The translations under genes were made by a program, and so were the position numbers. From PALSA-1296 sp037143335 (GTDB lineage: Bacteria; Bacteroidota; Ignavibacteria; Palsa-1295): a stretch of DNA of 64,000 bases. Every line of letters starts with the position of its first letter. The stretch's first letter is position 1. The notes under the pieces are model-generated. The model was not told where the DNA came from. It did no database searches and worked only from the letters and a program-made list of their open reading frames with translations. Below are positions 45,093-54,251 of the stretch, piece by piece. The stretch spans positions 62,001 through 126,000 of the forward strand of contig JBAWZA010000004.1 in NCBI GenBank assembly GCA_037143335.1. The letters run 5' to 3'.

Positions 45093-46823
45093 TTAATTTT
45101 TAATTTCTAATTCCCTCACCAGCGCTTCAAACTCCTCCGTTCCTCGCAGCGGACCAAGATCCGGATCGCGGCGGAAAGTTTCGATATCTTTGTACCCTTT
45201 CTCCACTGATCTCCGGAGCATTGCCATGCCGCGCCCTGGGTTTTGCAAATGAAGATACAGGCAGGCAAGATTATAAAGTGCAAGTCCATCAAGTGATTCA
45301 ATAGCAGAAAGTTTTTCAGCTTCTGTATGAGCTTCCGGGCCACGTTCTGCCCATGCGTAAATAGTTGCCAGACTCACCTGTGCATTATAATCATCCGGAT
45401 TAAGTCGTACATGCCGCTCAAATAAAGGAATTGCACGCTCTGCGGCTTTTTTTAATCGTTCTTTCGCCTCCGGCGAACTTCCAAGTTCGTTGAGACTGAC
45501 TAGAAGATTGAAATGAGGGTATGTGTCATTCTCCCGCAGATGGACTAATTCCTCCCTTGCCAGTGCCGCTTCTTCAAGCCGCCCAAGCGACTGATATGCA
45601 AAGGCGAGAGTATCATAGCCCGGAGAATAAGCAGGATCCGCTTCCACAGCGCGCCTGGCGAAATTGAGCGCCCCTTCGGCATCACCGCGGCTAAGTGTGA
45701 TTCTTCCCATTACCCAAAAATACTGAGCCGTTTCGCCTTCAAGTTCTTTGATTTTTTTGGCGGCAGCTTCTGAGCGCTCACGCAAAACCTCGCTCCGGTT
45801 GTATAGGCGGTATAGCTCCTGGCAAATGTTTGCAATACTTGCATGCGCCATTGCAAATCCCGGATCACGGCGGACTGCCTCTTCATAAAGAGCAAGCGCC
45901 CGCTCGAAATCGGAGCGGTTTCTTCGGCTGAAATACTCCTGGGCTTTCAAATCCATCTCATACGCTTCGGCATTTTCTGTCGGCTTCTTTGTGACTCTTT
46001 CTGCTTCTTCTTTTGTCAGGTGAAGTTTCAAACCGGCGAGCACTTTTTCTGCACACTGTTCCTGAATATCGAAGATATCATTCATCACTCCGCGCAGGGA
46101 ATCCTGCCAGAGATGATCGCCCGTTTCGATATCTAAAAGAGTAATGGATATTTTGATCTGATCGCCGAACTTGCGAACCTGACCTTCGATAAAATATCGC
46201 ACTTCGAATTCTCTTGCTAGCTCTACTGTCTTGACGGATTTATTCTTCAGCATCCGCGACGTATTCCAGTCAATGACCTTGAGCGCTTTCACATGCGACA
46301 GCGAATTCACCATTTCGCTTGCAATACCATCGGTGAACCAGCTATTATCCTGCGTCGGCGAGAGATCTTCGAAGGGCAGGATCATCAGGCTCTTTCTGCC
46401 ATCAGTCTCTTTGATAAGTTTTAATGTCGGAGCAGATGTTGCTTCGAGGCCAAGTTTGCCGAGAGCGCGAATGATGGCATCGATGTTCGTCATTGGTGCA
46501 CGCTGAATGCCGGCTAACTGATATTCAAAATCCTTTGTAAGTTGAACCGGTTCTAAATCAAGAGGCAATATTTTTTTCCTCTTCTCTGAAGCCAAGGATA
46601 CTTCCTTGATCACATTATGCGATTCAAGTGATGAAGGACTAAGCAGGACGATAAATGCTTTACAATTATTTATCGCGTCTACAATTTCGCTTGACCAACT
46701 CGAAGCGAGATCAATTCCCGATTGATCAATCCAAACCGAAAGTCCGGCAGAGGCAAGCAATTCCGAAAGCTGATCAGCTTTTTCTTTGTCTTTCGAAGAG
46801 TATGAAATGAAAATATCTGCCAA
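45093..46823 (-). CDS. TIR - TolB/FlgO-like - TPR protein, paralogue 1
   Basis: 576 residues, TTG start at 46823. TIR domain (1-115): 'DIFISYSSKDKEKADQLSE', 'SVWIDQSG' box, and E74 in 'NVIKEVSLASEK', at the place of the catalytic Glu of TIR NADases. A TolB-like/FlgO-type alpha-beta domain follows (about 143-275; 'RKSLMILPFEDLSPTQDN', 'YFIEGQVRKFGDQIKISI'), then about eight TPR-like repeats (280-570). Such proteins occur as signalling or abortive-infection effectors, but this exact architecture is uncharacterised. No membrane segment. Function is therefore inferred as a NAD-cleaving or scaffolding effector. Tandem with the next gene. Confidence 0.8.
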   Translation of the reverse strand: MADIFISYSSKDKEKADQLSELLASAGLSVWIDQSGIDLASSWSSEIVDAINNCKAFIVLLSPSSLESHNVIKEVSLASEKRKKILPLDLEPVQLTKDFEYQLAGIQRAPMTNIDAIIRALGKLGLEATSAPTLKLIKETDGRKSLMILPFEDLSPTQDNSWFTDGIASEMVNSLSHVKALKVIDWNTSRMLKNKSVKTVELAREFEVRYFIEGQVRKFGDQIKISITLLDIETGDHLWQDSLRGVMNDIFDIQEQCAEKVLAGLKLHLTKEEAERVTKKPTENAEAYEMDLKAQEYFSRRNRSDFERALALYEEAVRRDPGFAMAHASIANICQELYRLYNRSEVLRERSEAAAKKIKELEGETAQYFWVMGRITLSRGDAEGALNFARRAVEADPAYSPGYDTLAFAYQSLGRLEEAALAREELVHLRENDTYPHFNLLVSLNELGSSPEAKERLKKAAERAIPLFERHVRLNPDDYNAQVSLATIYAWAERGPEAHTEAEKLSAIESLDGLALYNLACLYLHLQNPGRGMAMLRRSVEKGYKDIETFRRDPDLGPLRGTEEFEALVRELEIKN

Positions 46824-46838
46824 TGTAATTCGTAATTT

Positions 46839-48545
46839 CTAATTCGCAATTTCTAATTCACGAAGCAAAGCCTCAAACTCCTCCCGCCCACGCAGCGGAT
46901 CAAGATCCGGATCGCGACGGAAAGTCTCGATACTCCTGAATCCTTTCTCCACTGATCTTTGGAGCATTGCCATGCCGCGATCGGAGTCTTGCAAATGAAG
47001 ATACAGACAGGCAAGATTATAAAGGGCAATTCCATCGAGCGATTCAACAGCAGATAGTTTTTCTGCCTCAGCAAGTGCTTCAGGGTTACGTTCAGCCATC
47101 CAGCAAACACTTGCCAACTGTACCCGCGCATTATAATCATCCGGATTCAGCCGTACATGCCGCTCGAATATCGGAATTGCCCGCTCTGCCGCTTGTGTAA
47201 GACGCTCTTTCGCCTCAGGCGAACTTCCAAGTTCGTTGAGACCGACGAGAAGACTGAAATGAGCGGTCGTGCTATTCTCCAGCAGCCGGACATATTCTTC
47301 CATTGCCTGCACCGCTTCTTCAAGCCGACCAAGCGCCTGATATGCAAAGCCGAGAGCATCATAGCCCTGATCATAAGCAGGATCAGTTTCCACAGCGCGA
47401 CGGGCGAATTGGAGCGCTCCTTCGGCATCGCCGCGGCTGAGCGTGATACTGCTCATGACCCAATAGTACTGAGCTGTTTCGCCTTCAAGTTCTTTGACCT
47501 TACCGGCAGCGGCTTCCGCCCGCTCAAGCAATGCTTCGCTCCGGTCGTAGCTGCGGTATAGCGCCGTACAGGTATTGGCAATATTTGCATTCGCCGTTAC
47601 AAATCTGGGATCACGTCGAACTGCCTCTTCATAAAGAGCAAGCGCCCGCTCGAAATCGGAGCGGGTAGCGCGGCTATAATATTCTTGGCCCTTCAAATAC
47701 AACTCATACGCTTCGGCATTTTCTGTCGGCTTCTTCTTTACTTTTTCTGCTTCTTCCTTCGTCAGGTGAAGCTTCAAACCCGCAAGCACTTTTTCTGCGC
47801 ACTGTTCCTGAATATCGAAAATATCATTCATCACTCCGCGCAGGGAATCCTGCCAGAGATGATCGCCCGTTTCGATATCCAAGAGCATGATAGATATTTT
47901 GATCTGATCGCCGAACTTGCGAACCTGACCTTCGATGAAATACCGCACGTCAAATTCTCTTGCTAACTCGACTGTCTTGACGGATTTGTTCTTGAGCATC
48001 CGGGATGTGTTCCAGTCAATGACCTTGAGCGCTTTCACATACGAAAGTGAATTCACCATCTCGCTTGCAATGCCATCGGCGAACCAGCCGTTATCCTGCG
48101 TTGGTGAGAGATCCTCGAAGGGAAGGATCATCAGGCTCTTTCGTTCGTCCTTCTTGACTACTTTCTCTACTCCATGTTTATGAGCATGAACGATCTTATC
48201 GAAGTCTGAGATTGCAACACGTTGTAAACCTGCAAGAGGATATTCGAACGATGATGGAAGGATTACTTGCTCAATATCTACGGGTAGAACACGCTTCCGT
48301 TTTTCGGAGGCTAGTGATAATTCTCTTAGTACGTTTTCCGATTCAATGCTATTGGGAGAAAGTAAAATAAGAAAAGTATTGCATGCCCGAATCCCTTCGA
48401 CAATTTCTGTCGCCCATTGCTCAGCACCGACAATTCCGCTTCTATCGATCCAGACCGAAAGTCCAGCCGAGGCAAGCAGCTCCGAAAGCTGATCAGCTTT
48501 TTCTTTGTCTTTCGAAGAGTATGAGATAAAAATATCGTGGTGCAT
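46839..48545 (-). CDS. TIR - TolB/FlgO-like - TPR protein, paralogue 2
   Basis: 568 residues, ATG start. Same architecture as its downstream paralogue: TIR (1-112; E75 in 'NVLRELSLASEK'), TolB-like domain (about 135-270) and TPR repeats. Residues 4-34 and the TolB-like block are nearly identical to paralogue 1 (about eight differences over 138 residues by eye). The TIR core between is diverged (residues about 36-135, roughly 40 percent identity by eye). The 15-bp intergenic region contains repeated TAATTTCTAATTC elements also found at both C termini. A 140-bp gap with a candidate promoter separates it from divergent ptsI. Confidence 0.8.
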   Translation of the reverse strand: MHHDIFISYSSKDKEKADQLSELLASAGLSVWIDRSGIVGAEQWATEIVEGIRACNTFLILLSPNSIESENVLRELSLASEKRKRVLPVDIEQVILPSSFEYPLAGLQRVAISDFDKIVHAHKHGVEKVVKKDERKSLMILPFEDLSPTQDNGWFADGIASEMVNSLSYVKALKVIDWNTSRMLKNKSVKTVELAREFDVRYFIEGQVRKFGDQIKISIMLLDIETGDHLWQDSLRGVMNDIFDIQEQCAEKVLAGLKLHLTKEEAEKVKKKPTENAEAYELYLKGQEYYSRATRSDFERALALYEEAVRRDPRFVTANANIANTCTALYRSYDRSEALLERAEAAAGKVKELEGETAQYYWVMSSITLSRGDAEGALQFARRAVETDPAYDQGYDALGFAYQALGRLEEAVQAMEEYVRLLENSTTAHFSLLVGLNELGSSPEAKERLTQAAERAIPIFERHVRLNPDDYNARVQLASVCWMAERNPEALAEAEKLSAVESLDGIALYNLACLYLHLQDSDRGMAMLQRSVEKGFRSIETFRRDPDLDPLRGREEFEALLRELEIAN

Positions 48546-48612
48546 AGGCTACAAAAATACAACAATACTACACGCTAATCATAATCTTGCAGGTTGGTTG
48601 GTTAGCCGAAAG

Positions 48613-48641
48613 TTGACAGGAATTGTTTTTCGCAACATAGT
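48613..48641 (+). promoter_or_regulatory. Candidate sigma-70-type promoter for ptsI
   Basis: TTGACA (48613-48618), a 17-bp spacer and CATAGT (48636-48641) lie 45 bp before the ptsI start, in the gap divergent from the TIR-TPR gene. The match is good by E. coli rules; the housekeeping sigma factor of this lineage may prefer another consensus. Confidence 0.4.
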
Positions 48642-48685
48642 TCAATTTCGTCCGTAATTTGCGTTTATAGTAACGCTCACAAACT

Positions 48686-50497
48686 TTGCTCCATTATAGA
48701 GGCATACCAGCTAACGGCGGGATCAGAATTGGTCCGGCATATCACTTTAACCGCTCGCTACTCGTAGCGGAGGATAAAGTGCTGGAGCTTGACGAAATCG
48801 AACCTCAGCTTTCGCGATTGGAGTATGCAGTAACTCAATCACGATCCGAACTTGAGCGTATCGGATCCATCGCCGAGCAAAAAGCCGGCGCGCATGGCTC
48901 GGCAATTTTCGAAGCACAAGTAATGATGCTTTCTGATCAAGTTGTACTTCAGGCAATTCGGTCGCGTATCAAGTCAGAAAAAAAATCTGCCGCTTTCGTT
49001 GTTGACTCGGAGTTCACACATCATCAACATTTCTTAGCGACAAGCGAAAATCCACTTCTCCGTGAACGCGCTGATGATGTAGAAGATATTAAACAACGAT
49101 TACTCAGGCATTTGCTTCAAACTCAGAAATGGATTTCGAAGCTCGATCACCCAGCAATTGTCGTTGCAGAGTTTCTCACGCCTGCCGACACTATTCTTTT
49201 TTCTCGTCAAGAGCTTTTGGGCTTTGCAATGGATGGTGGCGGTGCAACGAGCCATGTCTCTATTCTTGCGCGGTCGCTCGGCATTCCCGCAATAGTCGGG
49301 CTTCGCGGAGCCGCAGCTCATATTGAAACGAATGACCTCGTCATCTTAGACGGTGACCGAGGGGAGTTGTTTGTCACACCCGATGAGGATACGCTTGCAA
49401 AATATCGCACGCTCATTCATACTGCCGAACAAAAGAATTTACTCAGTACGAGCAAGAGCAAAGAAGCAAGTTTTCCCGTTAAAACAGGTGACGACAGGCA
49501 GATCACCGTGAATCTTAATATGGAGATCATCAGTGATGCCTCCATCGAAGAAGCGGAACAGACCAGTAAAATAAAAGGCAAAGCAGTTCGGGGTCTTGGC
49601 TTACTTCGTACGGAGCATTTCCTCTCAGCTTTTGATGATATTCCTTCGGAGGATGAGCAATCAAGAATTTACACAGACCTCGCCACAAGATTTTATCCTG
49701 CTCCGATCACGATACGAACTTTTGACATTGGTGGCGATAAATTTATTGGTGGTGGATTCCGAGAAAAAAATCCGTTCTTGGGATGGCGAGGAATTCGTAT
49801 TTCTCTTGATCAACCCGAAACCCATATTGCACAGCTCCGCGCGATTCTCAGAGCTTCTGCAAAGCAGAATGTGAAGTTACTCTTTCCGATGGTTACGACG
49901 GTGAATGAACTCGAGAAAGCATTAGAGTATCTCGAAGAAGCAAAGAACGAGTTGCGCATCGCGGGGCAGGCTTTTGATGAACACATCCCTGTCGGAGTGA
50001 TGATCGAAGTTCCAGCTGCCGCGCTTCATGCACCGGCATTCGCAGCGCGATGTGACTATCTTTCTATCGGCACAAATGATCTGACGCAGTACACTCTTGC
50101 TGTTGACAGAGGCAATGAATTTGTCGCTCACTTATTTGATGAGCTACATCCTGCCGTTCTGAAATTAATTCAGATGACGATTCGCGCCGCACATGCTCGC
50201 AAAAAACTTGTATCACTTTGTGGAGAAATGGGTGGAAAGCCGATTGCTCTGCCATTTATTATCGGTCTCGGCATAGATGAAATTTCTGTTGCGCCGAACC
50301 GAGTAAAAATGATTTCGGATCTGATAAAGAAATTAAAATATTCCGATACCCGTGCGTTAGTGAAGAAAGTATTAGGTGAGTCGCAGACGTTGCCTGAGCT
50401 TAAGTCTTCACTTTTTTCATTCCTCCACAAACGAAATCTCGTTGAAGATTTCTTGAGTCCCATCGATGTAGAAAAAATTCAAGGACAAAATCAATAG
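48686..50497 (+). CDS. ptsI: Phosphoenolpyruvate-protein phosphotransferase (PTS enzyme I)
   Basis: 603 residues, TTG start. It transfers phosphate from PEP to HPr. Seen: N-terminal 'RGIPANGGIRIGPAY', phosphoryl-accepting H190 in 'GGGATSHVSILARSLGIPA', then the PEP-binding TIM barrel with 'GLLRTEHFL', 'TIRTFDIGGDKFI', 'FLGWRGIRISLDQP', 'MIEVPAA' and 'SIGTNDLTQYTLAVDRGN'. No HPr or EII gene is in the window, so this may serve a regulatory PTS rather than sugar uptake. No GAF domain, so it is not the PtsP type. Confidence 0.92.
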   Translation: MLHYRGIPANGGIRIGPAYHFNRSLLVAEDKVLELDEIEPQLSRLEYAVTQSRSELERIGSIAEQKAGAHGSAIFEAQVMMLSDQVVLQAIRSRIKSEKKSAAFVVDSEFTHHQHFLATSENPLLRERADDVEDIKQRLLRHLLQTQKWISKLDHPAIVVAEFLTPADTILFSRQELLGFAMDGGGATSHVSILARSLGIPAIVGLRGAAAHIETNDLVILDGDRGELFVTPDEDTLAKYRTLIHTAEQKNLLSTSKSKEASFPVKTGDDRQITVNLNMEIISDASIEEAEQTSKIKGKAVRGLGLLRTEHFLSAFDDIPSEDEQSRIYTDLATRFYPAPITIRTFDIGGDKFIGGGFREKNPFLGWRGIRISLDQPETHIAQLRAILRASAKQNVKLLFPMVTTVNELEKALEYLEEAKNELRIAGQAFDEHIPVGVMIEVPAAALHAPAFAARCDYLSIGTNDLTQYTLAVDRGNEFVAHLFDELHPAVLKLIQMTIRAAHARKKLVSLCGEMGGKPIALPFIIGLGIDEISVAPNRVKMISDLIKKLKYSDTRALVKKVLGESQTLPELKSSLFSFLHKRNLVEDFLSPIDVEKIQGQNQ

Positions 50498-50506
50498 TCG
50501 AAATAC

Positions 50507-51346
50507 CTATCCGTTTGCCTTGAACGCCTCGATAGTTCTTCGCATCACGATTTCGATCGGTTCTGGTTTAATGAGACGTTCGAAGCGTTCGTCGTAGAGG
50601 ACCGTGTCAACTCGTTTAGGTTTGTGGAAAGTGTCAAGCTCGGATTTTTCGAGTGGCGCAGGCATCTCACGCAGCCCGGCTTCGGCTAACATTTTTCCGA
50701 CTTCGAATGGGGTGATGATTCCAGCGTCATAGATATTCCAGATGCCAGTCCAATCGTCATTTACTAAACAATGCTTGACCGTTTTGATAATCACTTCCAT
50801 GCTTGACATGGAGTTGGGGGTAGTAACTAATCTCGGATAGGAATTTAGTTTTGAAATCGTATTCCTCGGTGAACGAAGTGAGGAATAGACTTGACGAGGG
50901 CGCAAAATCGCAACGTGGGATGGGTCTTCATTGAGCAAGAGCAAATCGCTCGCTGCTTTTGTCCAACTATAATACGCCGCTGGTCGTGCAGGACTTTGCG
51001 GAGTAAAAGGTTTGCCGGATGAATCATACGGTCCATCCCAAATACAGCCGCTCGAAAAGTGTAGGTAACGAATCGGTTTTTGCGCACTCGAATTGATTTC
51101 GGAAATTCTCTGGTAGAGCATAACCGGTGCTTCGACATTGCAACGGAATGTCTCGCGTGGATTTTCTTCGCACCATTTCAAATCAGTCTTGCCTGCGGCA
51201 TTAATAATGGCGTTCGGAGCAAATGAGAGAATGTTATCAGCAAAAAGCTCGTCAATATCTTTTGTCCAATGCAACACTTCATGCTCAGCTAAAGCATCCC
51301 GCATCGCTGTCCCAACTTGTCCTCTGCCAATAATAATAATCTTCAT
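50507..51346 (-). CDS. RmlD-like dTDP-4-dehydrorhamnose reductase/NAD-dependent epimerase
   Basis: 279 residues, extended SDR. 'IIIGRGQVGTAM' N-terminal loop, 'NAIINAAGKTDLKWCEENP' and 'YYSWTKAASDLL' (YxxxK) fit the RmlD/reductase family, and 'FHFSSGCIWDG' replaces the usual 'STDYVFDG'. It is the last gene of the rmlA-rmlB operon (1-bp gap), which argues for a deoxysugar 4-ketoreductase. The YxxxK surroundings deviate from standard RmlD, so the product sugar may not be rhamnose. Confidence 0.7.
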   Translation of the reverse strand: MKIIIIGRGQVGTAMRDALAEHEVLHWTKDIDELFADNILSFAPNAIINAAGKTDLKWCEENPRETFRCNVEAPVMLYQRISEINSSAQKPIRYLHFSSGCIWDGPYDSSGKPFTPQSPARPAAYYSWTKAASDLLLLNEDPSHVAILRPRQVYSSLRSPRNTISKLNSYPRLVTTPNSMSSMEVIIKTVKHCLVNDDWTGIWNIYDAGIITPFEVGKMLAEAGLREMPAPLEKSELDTFHKPKRVDTVLYDERFERLIKPEPIEIVMRRTIEAFKANG

Positions 51347-51347
51347 G

Positions 51348-52343
51348 TTATCCGATCAAACTTTTCCACCACGCTTCATTACGTAAATACCACTCAACCG
51401 TTTCCTCGATTCCTCTCTCGAATGATGTCGTTGGTGTCCAACCAAGTTCAGATTCCGACGTTGACCAATCCATCGAGTATCGTCTATCATGTCCGAGCCG
51501 GTCAGTAACGTGCGTAATGAGTTTTAGAAATTCATTCTCAGACTTAGCTGTTTTTTTTGCAAGCGAGGTGAGTATCGTCTTCGATAGATCGAGGTTTGTC
51601 ATTTCGCTCGAACCACCGAAGAGGTAGGTCTGCGCAGGTTTACCTGATTCGAGAACCTCAAAAATTCCTTCGCAATGATCTTTCACGTAAATCCAATCTC
51701 GGACTTGCAGGCCATCACCATAGACCGGGATTGCGTCACCGCGAAGAGCGCGAGTGATAATTGTTGGAATAAATTTTTCAGGGAATTGGTATGCGCCGTA
51801 ATTATTCGTACACCGAGTGATGCGAACGTCATAGCCCCATGTATGATGAAACGATAAAGCAATCAGATCAGCCGCGGTCTTCGTTGATGAATACGGGCTT
51901 GATGGATTGAGTGGCGAAGAACGTGAAAAATTTCCCGATGCTCCGAGACTGCCATAGACTTCGTCGGTGGAAATTTGTATGAAGATTGGTACACCACAAG
52001 CTTTCGATACTTCGAGCATCGTTGCCGTACCGAGCACATTTGTTTCGCTGAAAATTCGTGCAGAATGGATTGATCTATCAACATGGCTTTCGGCAGCAAA
52101 ATTAATTGTCGCGTCGAAATTTCCGTTAAATGTTTGCTCAAACGCACTCCTTACAGAACTCTCATCGCAGATATTGCCTTGGATGAATTTATAATTCGCG
52201 ATGGTCTCGAGATCAGATAAATTCTCACGTCTGCCAGCGTAAGTAAGCGCATCGAAATTCAGAACAGAATGACCGCGCTCAACTGCCATACGAACGAAGT
52301 TCGAACCAATAAATCCTGCACCTCCGGTAACGAATAAATTCAC
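51348..52343 (-). CDS. rmlB: dTDP-glucose 4,6-dehydratase
   Basis: 331 residues, GTG start. It converts dTDP-glucose to dTDP-4-keto-6-deoxyglucose. Seen: 'TGGAGFIGSNFV' (6-17), 'DALTYAGRRENL', 'INFAAESHVDRSI', 'ISTDEVYGSLG', 'SPYSSTKTAAD' (YxxxK) and 'TRCTNNYGAYQFPEK', the RmlB signatures. It lies 11 bp after the nucleotidyltransferase and 1 bp before the reductase. Confidence 0.95.
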   Translation of the reverse strand: MNLFVTGGAGFIGSNFVRMAVERGHSVLNFDALTYAGRRENLSDLETIANYKFIQGNICDESSVRSAFEQTFNGNFDATINFAAESHVDRSIHSARIFSETNVLGTATMLEVSKACGVPIFIQISTDEVYGSLGASGNFSRSSPLNPSSPYSSTKTAADLIALSFHHTWGYDVRITRCTNNYGAYQFPEKFIPTIITRALRGDAIPVYGDGLQVRDWIYVKDHCEGIFEVLESGKPAQTYLFGGSSEMTNLDLSKTILTSLAKKTAKSENEFLKLITHVTDRLGHDRRYSMDWSTSESELGWTPTTSFERGIEETVEWYLRNEAWWKSLIG

Positions 52344-52354
52344 AAAGAAAAAAA

Positions 52355-53095
52355 TTAAAATTGTGGGCTGTGTGCGACAACTAATTCATTCGCTTTCGCA
52401 AGGGAAGGGAATGTACCTGCATCGCTCCAATAACCTGTAAACATTGAGTATCCAAGTCGTCCTGCCTGTAAATATGCGTTGTTTACATCTGTAATCTCTA
52501 GTTCATTTCGGGCGGATGGTTTCAGTCCCTTTATGATACTGAATACGTCGCCAGGGTAACAGTATATACCCGTTACTGCCAAATTTGACTGGGGAGAATT
52601 TGGCTTTTCGATAATATTTGTGATTCGATCACCGCTGACTTCAGCAACACCAAAACGTTCAGGGTCTGTTACTTCCTTCAGGATGATATGAGCAATTGAC
52701 GAGTCTTTCATAAAAGTAGAAATCGTGGCGCTAATGCTATCCTCGAAGATATTATCTCCCAAGATAACACACATCGGCTGAGAGTTTGCGAAGCGCTCGG
52801 CAAGTGCGAGTGCTTGGGCAATACCGCCTGCTTCATCTTGAACGCGGTAGGTGAGTCTGCATCCAAAATCTTTACCTGATCCAAGGAGGGAAATGAAGTC
52901 GCCCATGTGCTCAGTACCAGTTACGATCAAAATATCGGTAATACCTGCACCGACAAGTTTTTTCAATGGATAGAAGATCATCGGCATCTCCCCGATGGGG
53001 AGCAAGTGCTTATTGGTTACCTTCGTACACGGCAATAGTCTCGATCCGGTCCCACCAGCGAGAATAATACCGACACATTCGGAAGTCTTTAACAT
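52355..53095 (-). CDS. rmlA: Glucose-1-phosphate thymidylyltransferase-type nucleotidyltransferase
   Basis: 246 residues from the ATG at 53093-53095; 19 more open codons upstream overlap the divergent glycosyltransferase region. 'GIILAGGTGSRLLPCTKVTNKHLLPI' is the nucleotide-binding signature (longer than I can quote in full), followed by 'GDNIFEDS' with the metal-binding Asp and 'IIEKPNSPQSNLAVTGIY'. This is the short RmlA/RfbA form (about 245 rather than 290 residues). It should make dTDP-glucose, or another NDP-sugar, for the adjacent dehydratase. Confidence 0.85.
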   Translation of the reverse strand: MLKTSECVGIILAGGTGSRLLPCTKVTNKHLLPIGEMPMIFYPLKKLVGAGITDILIVTGTEHMGDFISLLGSGKDFGCRLTYRVQDEAGGIAQALALAERFANSQPMCVILGDNIFEDSISATISTFMKDSSIAHIILKEVTDPERFGVAEVSGDRITNIIEKPNSPQSNLAVTGIYCYPGDVFSIIKGLKPSARNELEITDVNNAYLQAGRLGYSMFTGYWSDAGTFPSLAKANELVVAHSPQF

Positions 53096-53204
53096 TGGTT
53101 TTCGAGTTAAGAGCGCATATAACAGTTTCGGGGGGAAGAAGATTTTTGCCAATTACAGTGGAGTAGTTTATCGCGTCTTCGGTGTTAGTATTCGCTACGA
53201 TAGG

Positions 53205-54251
53205 ATGATACACACCGAACCGAAGGTTTTAGTATTAGGCGGCAACCGAGGTCGGTGGAGTGCCTCTGAGCGCGCATCAGAAGCGGCAACAATGACTGGG
53301 ATTGAGTCCTGGGTTTATGCGTTCAACGGCAATTACCAACAAGGGGTAGTCGCCACGCGGAGAAACATCAACGACCATGACATCATTATAGCCAACACGA
53401 ATTCCCCTGCACTCGAAAATTTAGTTCGATGTTGCCAAGAGCGTGGCACTAATACCAAATGGGTCACTTTGATTGAAGGGGACGCTCACGATTACCTTAA
53501 GCCCCGTCCATACATACGCGACCTCTTAGATAGCTCTGACCTTGTCATTTGTATCAACAAATATACACAATCTTTTTTCCGCAATTTTGCTTCGGCGAAG
53601 GTAGTTTATCTTGGAATGCCTTATCCGGCCGAGGGAATTCGAGCACTCGCAACTCCTCAGAAGCAGAGAAGACGGGAGATATTTTTGACACCAATGCTAC
53701 TAACGCGTTGGTCAGAATATTTTTGTACCAAAGACATGGGAATACCAATGTATGGGTACGAGAATAGGCTCACAAGAAATTCTCGATCAATCATTCAATC
53801 ATTGATGCGTTACCGATCACTTGATCCATGGCATCACCATAAGCGGGCACGAAATTTATTGAAAGATTCTTCGATCATTATTCATCGGGAAGAACCACTG
53901 CCTCAATACTTCGAAAGAAACGGCGGGGCCTACGTGTGGCTTAGCTTGGAGCCACGATATACATGGGGGAGAAATGTGTTAGATGCAGCGGCATTGCAAG
54001 TTCCTATCATTACAACGAAAGCAACAGGTCATGTAGAGGATTTTTTTCCAGAGCTGGTACTCGAAAATGAGTTTGAGTTTGAGAAAGCGAGAATGCTCAT
54101 AGACAGACTATTCAAAGACAAGGAATTTTATTCACATGTGACTACAATTCCGCTCGAATTATTCGAAAGTTTTCGACCGGAAGAGAAGCGAAGACAACTA
54201 ATGGATTTGTTATTCAACTCTGAACCAACCCAAAATGAACATCACACCTGA
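53205..54251 (+). CDS. GT-B-like glycosyltransferase
   Basis: 348 residues from the ATG at 53205; the longer open frame back to 52995 runs antisense through rmlA and is unlikely. The N-terminal half has 'KVLVLGGNRGRWSASERASEA' (a Rossmann-type start) and 'LIEGDAHDYLKP'. The C-terminal half has a GT4-like donor-site pattern 'WGRNVLDAAALQVPIITT' followed by 'ATGHVEDFF'. No close family is recognised. The gene heads a plus-strand surface-glycan cluster and overlaps the next gene by 17 bp. Confidence 0.6.
   Translation: MIHTEPKVLVLGGNRGRWSASERASEAATMTGIESWVYAFNGNYQQGVVATRRNINDHDIIIANTNSPALENLVRCCQERGTNTKWVTLIEGDAHDYLKPRPYIRDLLDSSDLVICINKYTQSFFRNFASAKVVYLGMPYPAEGIRALATPQKQRRREIFLTPMLLTRWSEYFCTKDMGIPMYGYENRLTRNSRSIIQSLMRYRSLDPWHHHKRARNLLKDSSIIIHREEPLPQYFERNGGAYVWLSLEPRYTWGRNVLDAAALQVPIITTKATGHVEDFFPELVLENEFEFEKARMLIDRLFKDKEFYSHVTTIPLELFESFRPEEKRRQLMDLLFNSEPTQNEHHT

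Noticed and set aside
45093..48545. Prophage or mobile element around the TIR-TPR genes
   Set aside because: No integrase, transposase, flanking repeats or tRNA junction seen; tandem duplication explains the similarity.
52995..53204. N-terminal extension of the glycosyltransferase frame antisense to rmlA
   Set aside because: It runs through the 5' coding region of rmlA on the other strand and has no Rossmann start; the ATG at 53205 is better.
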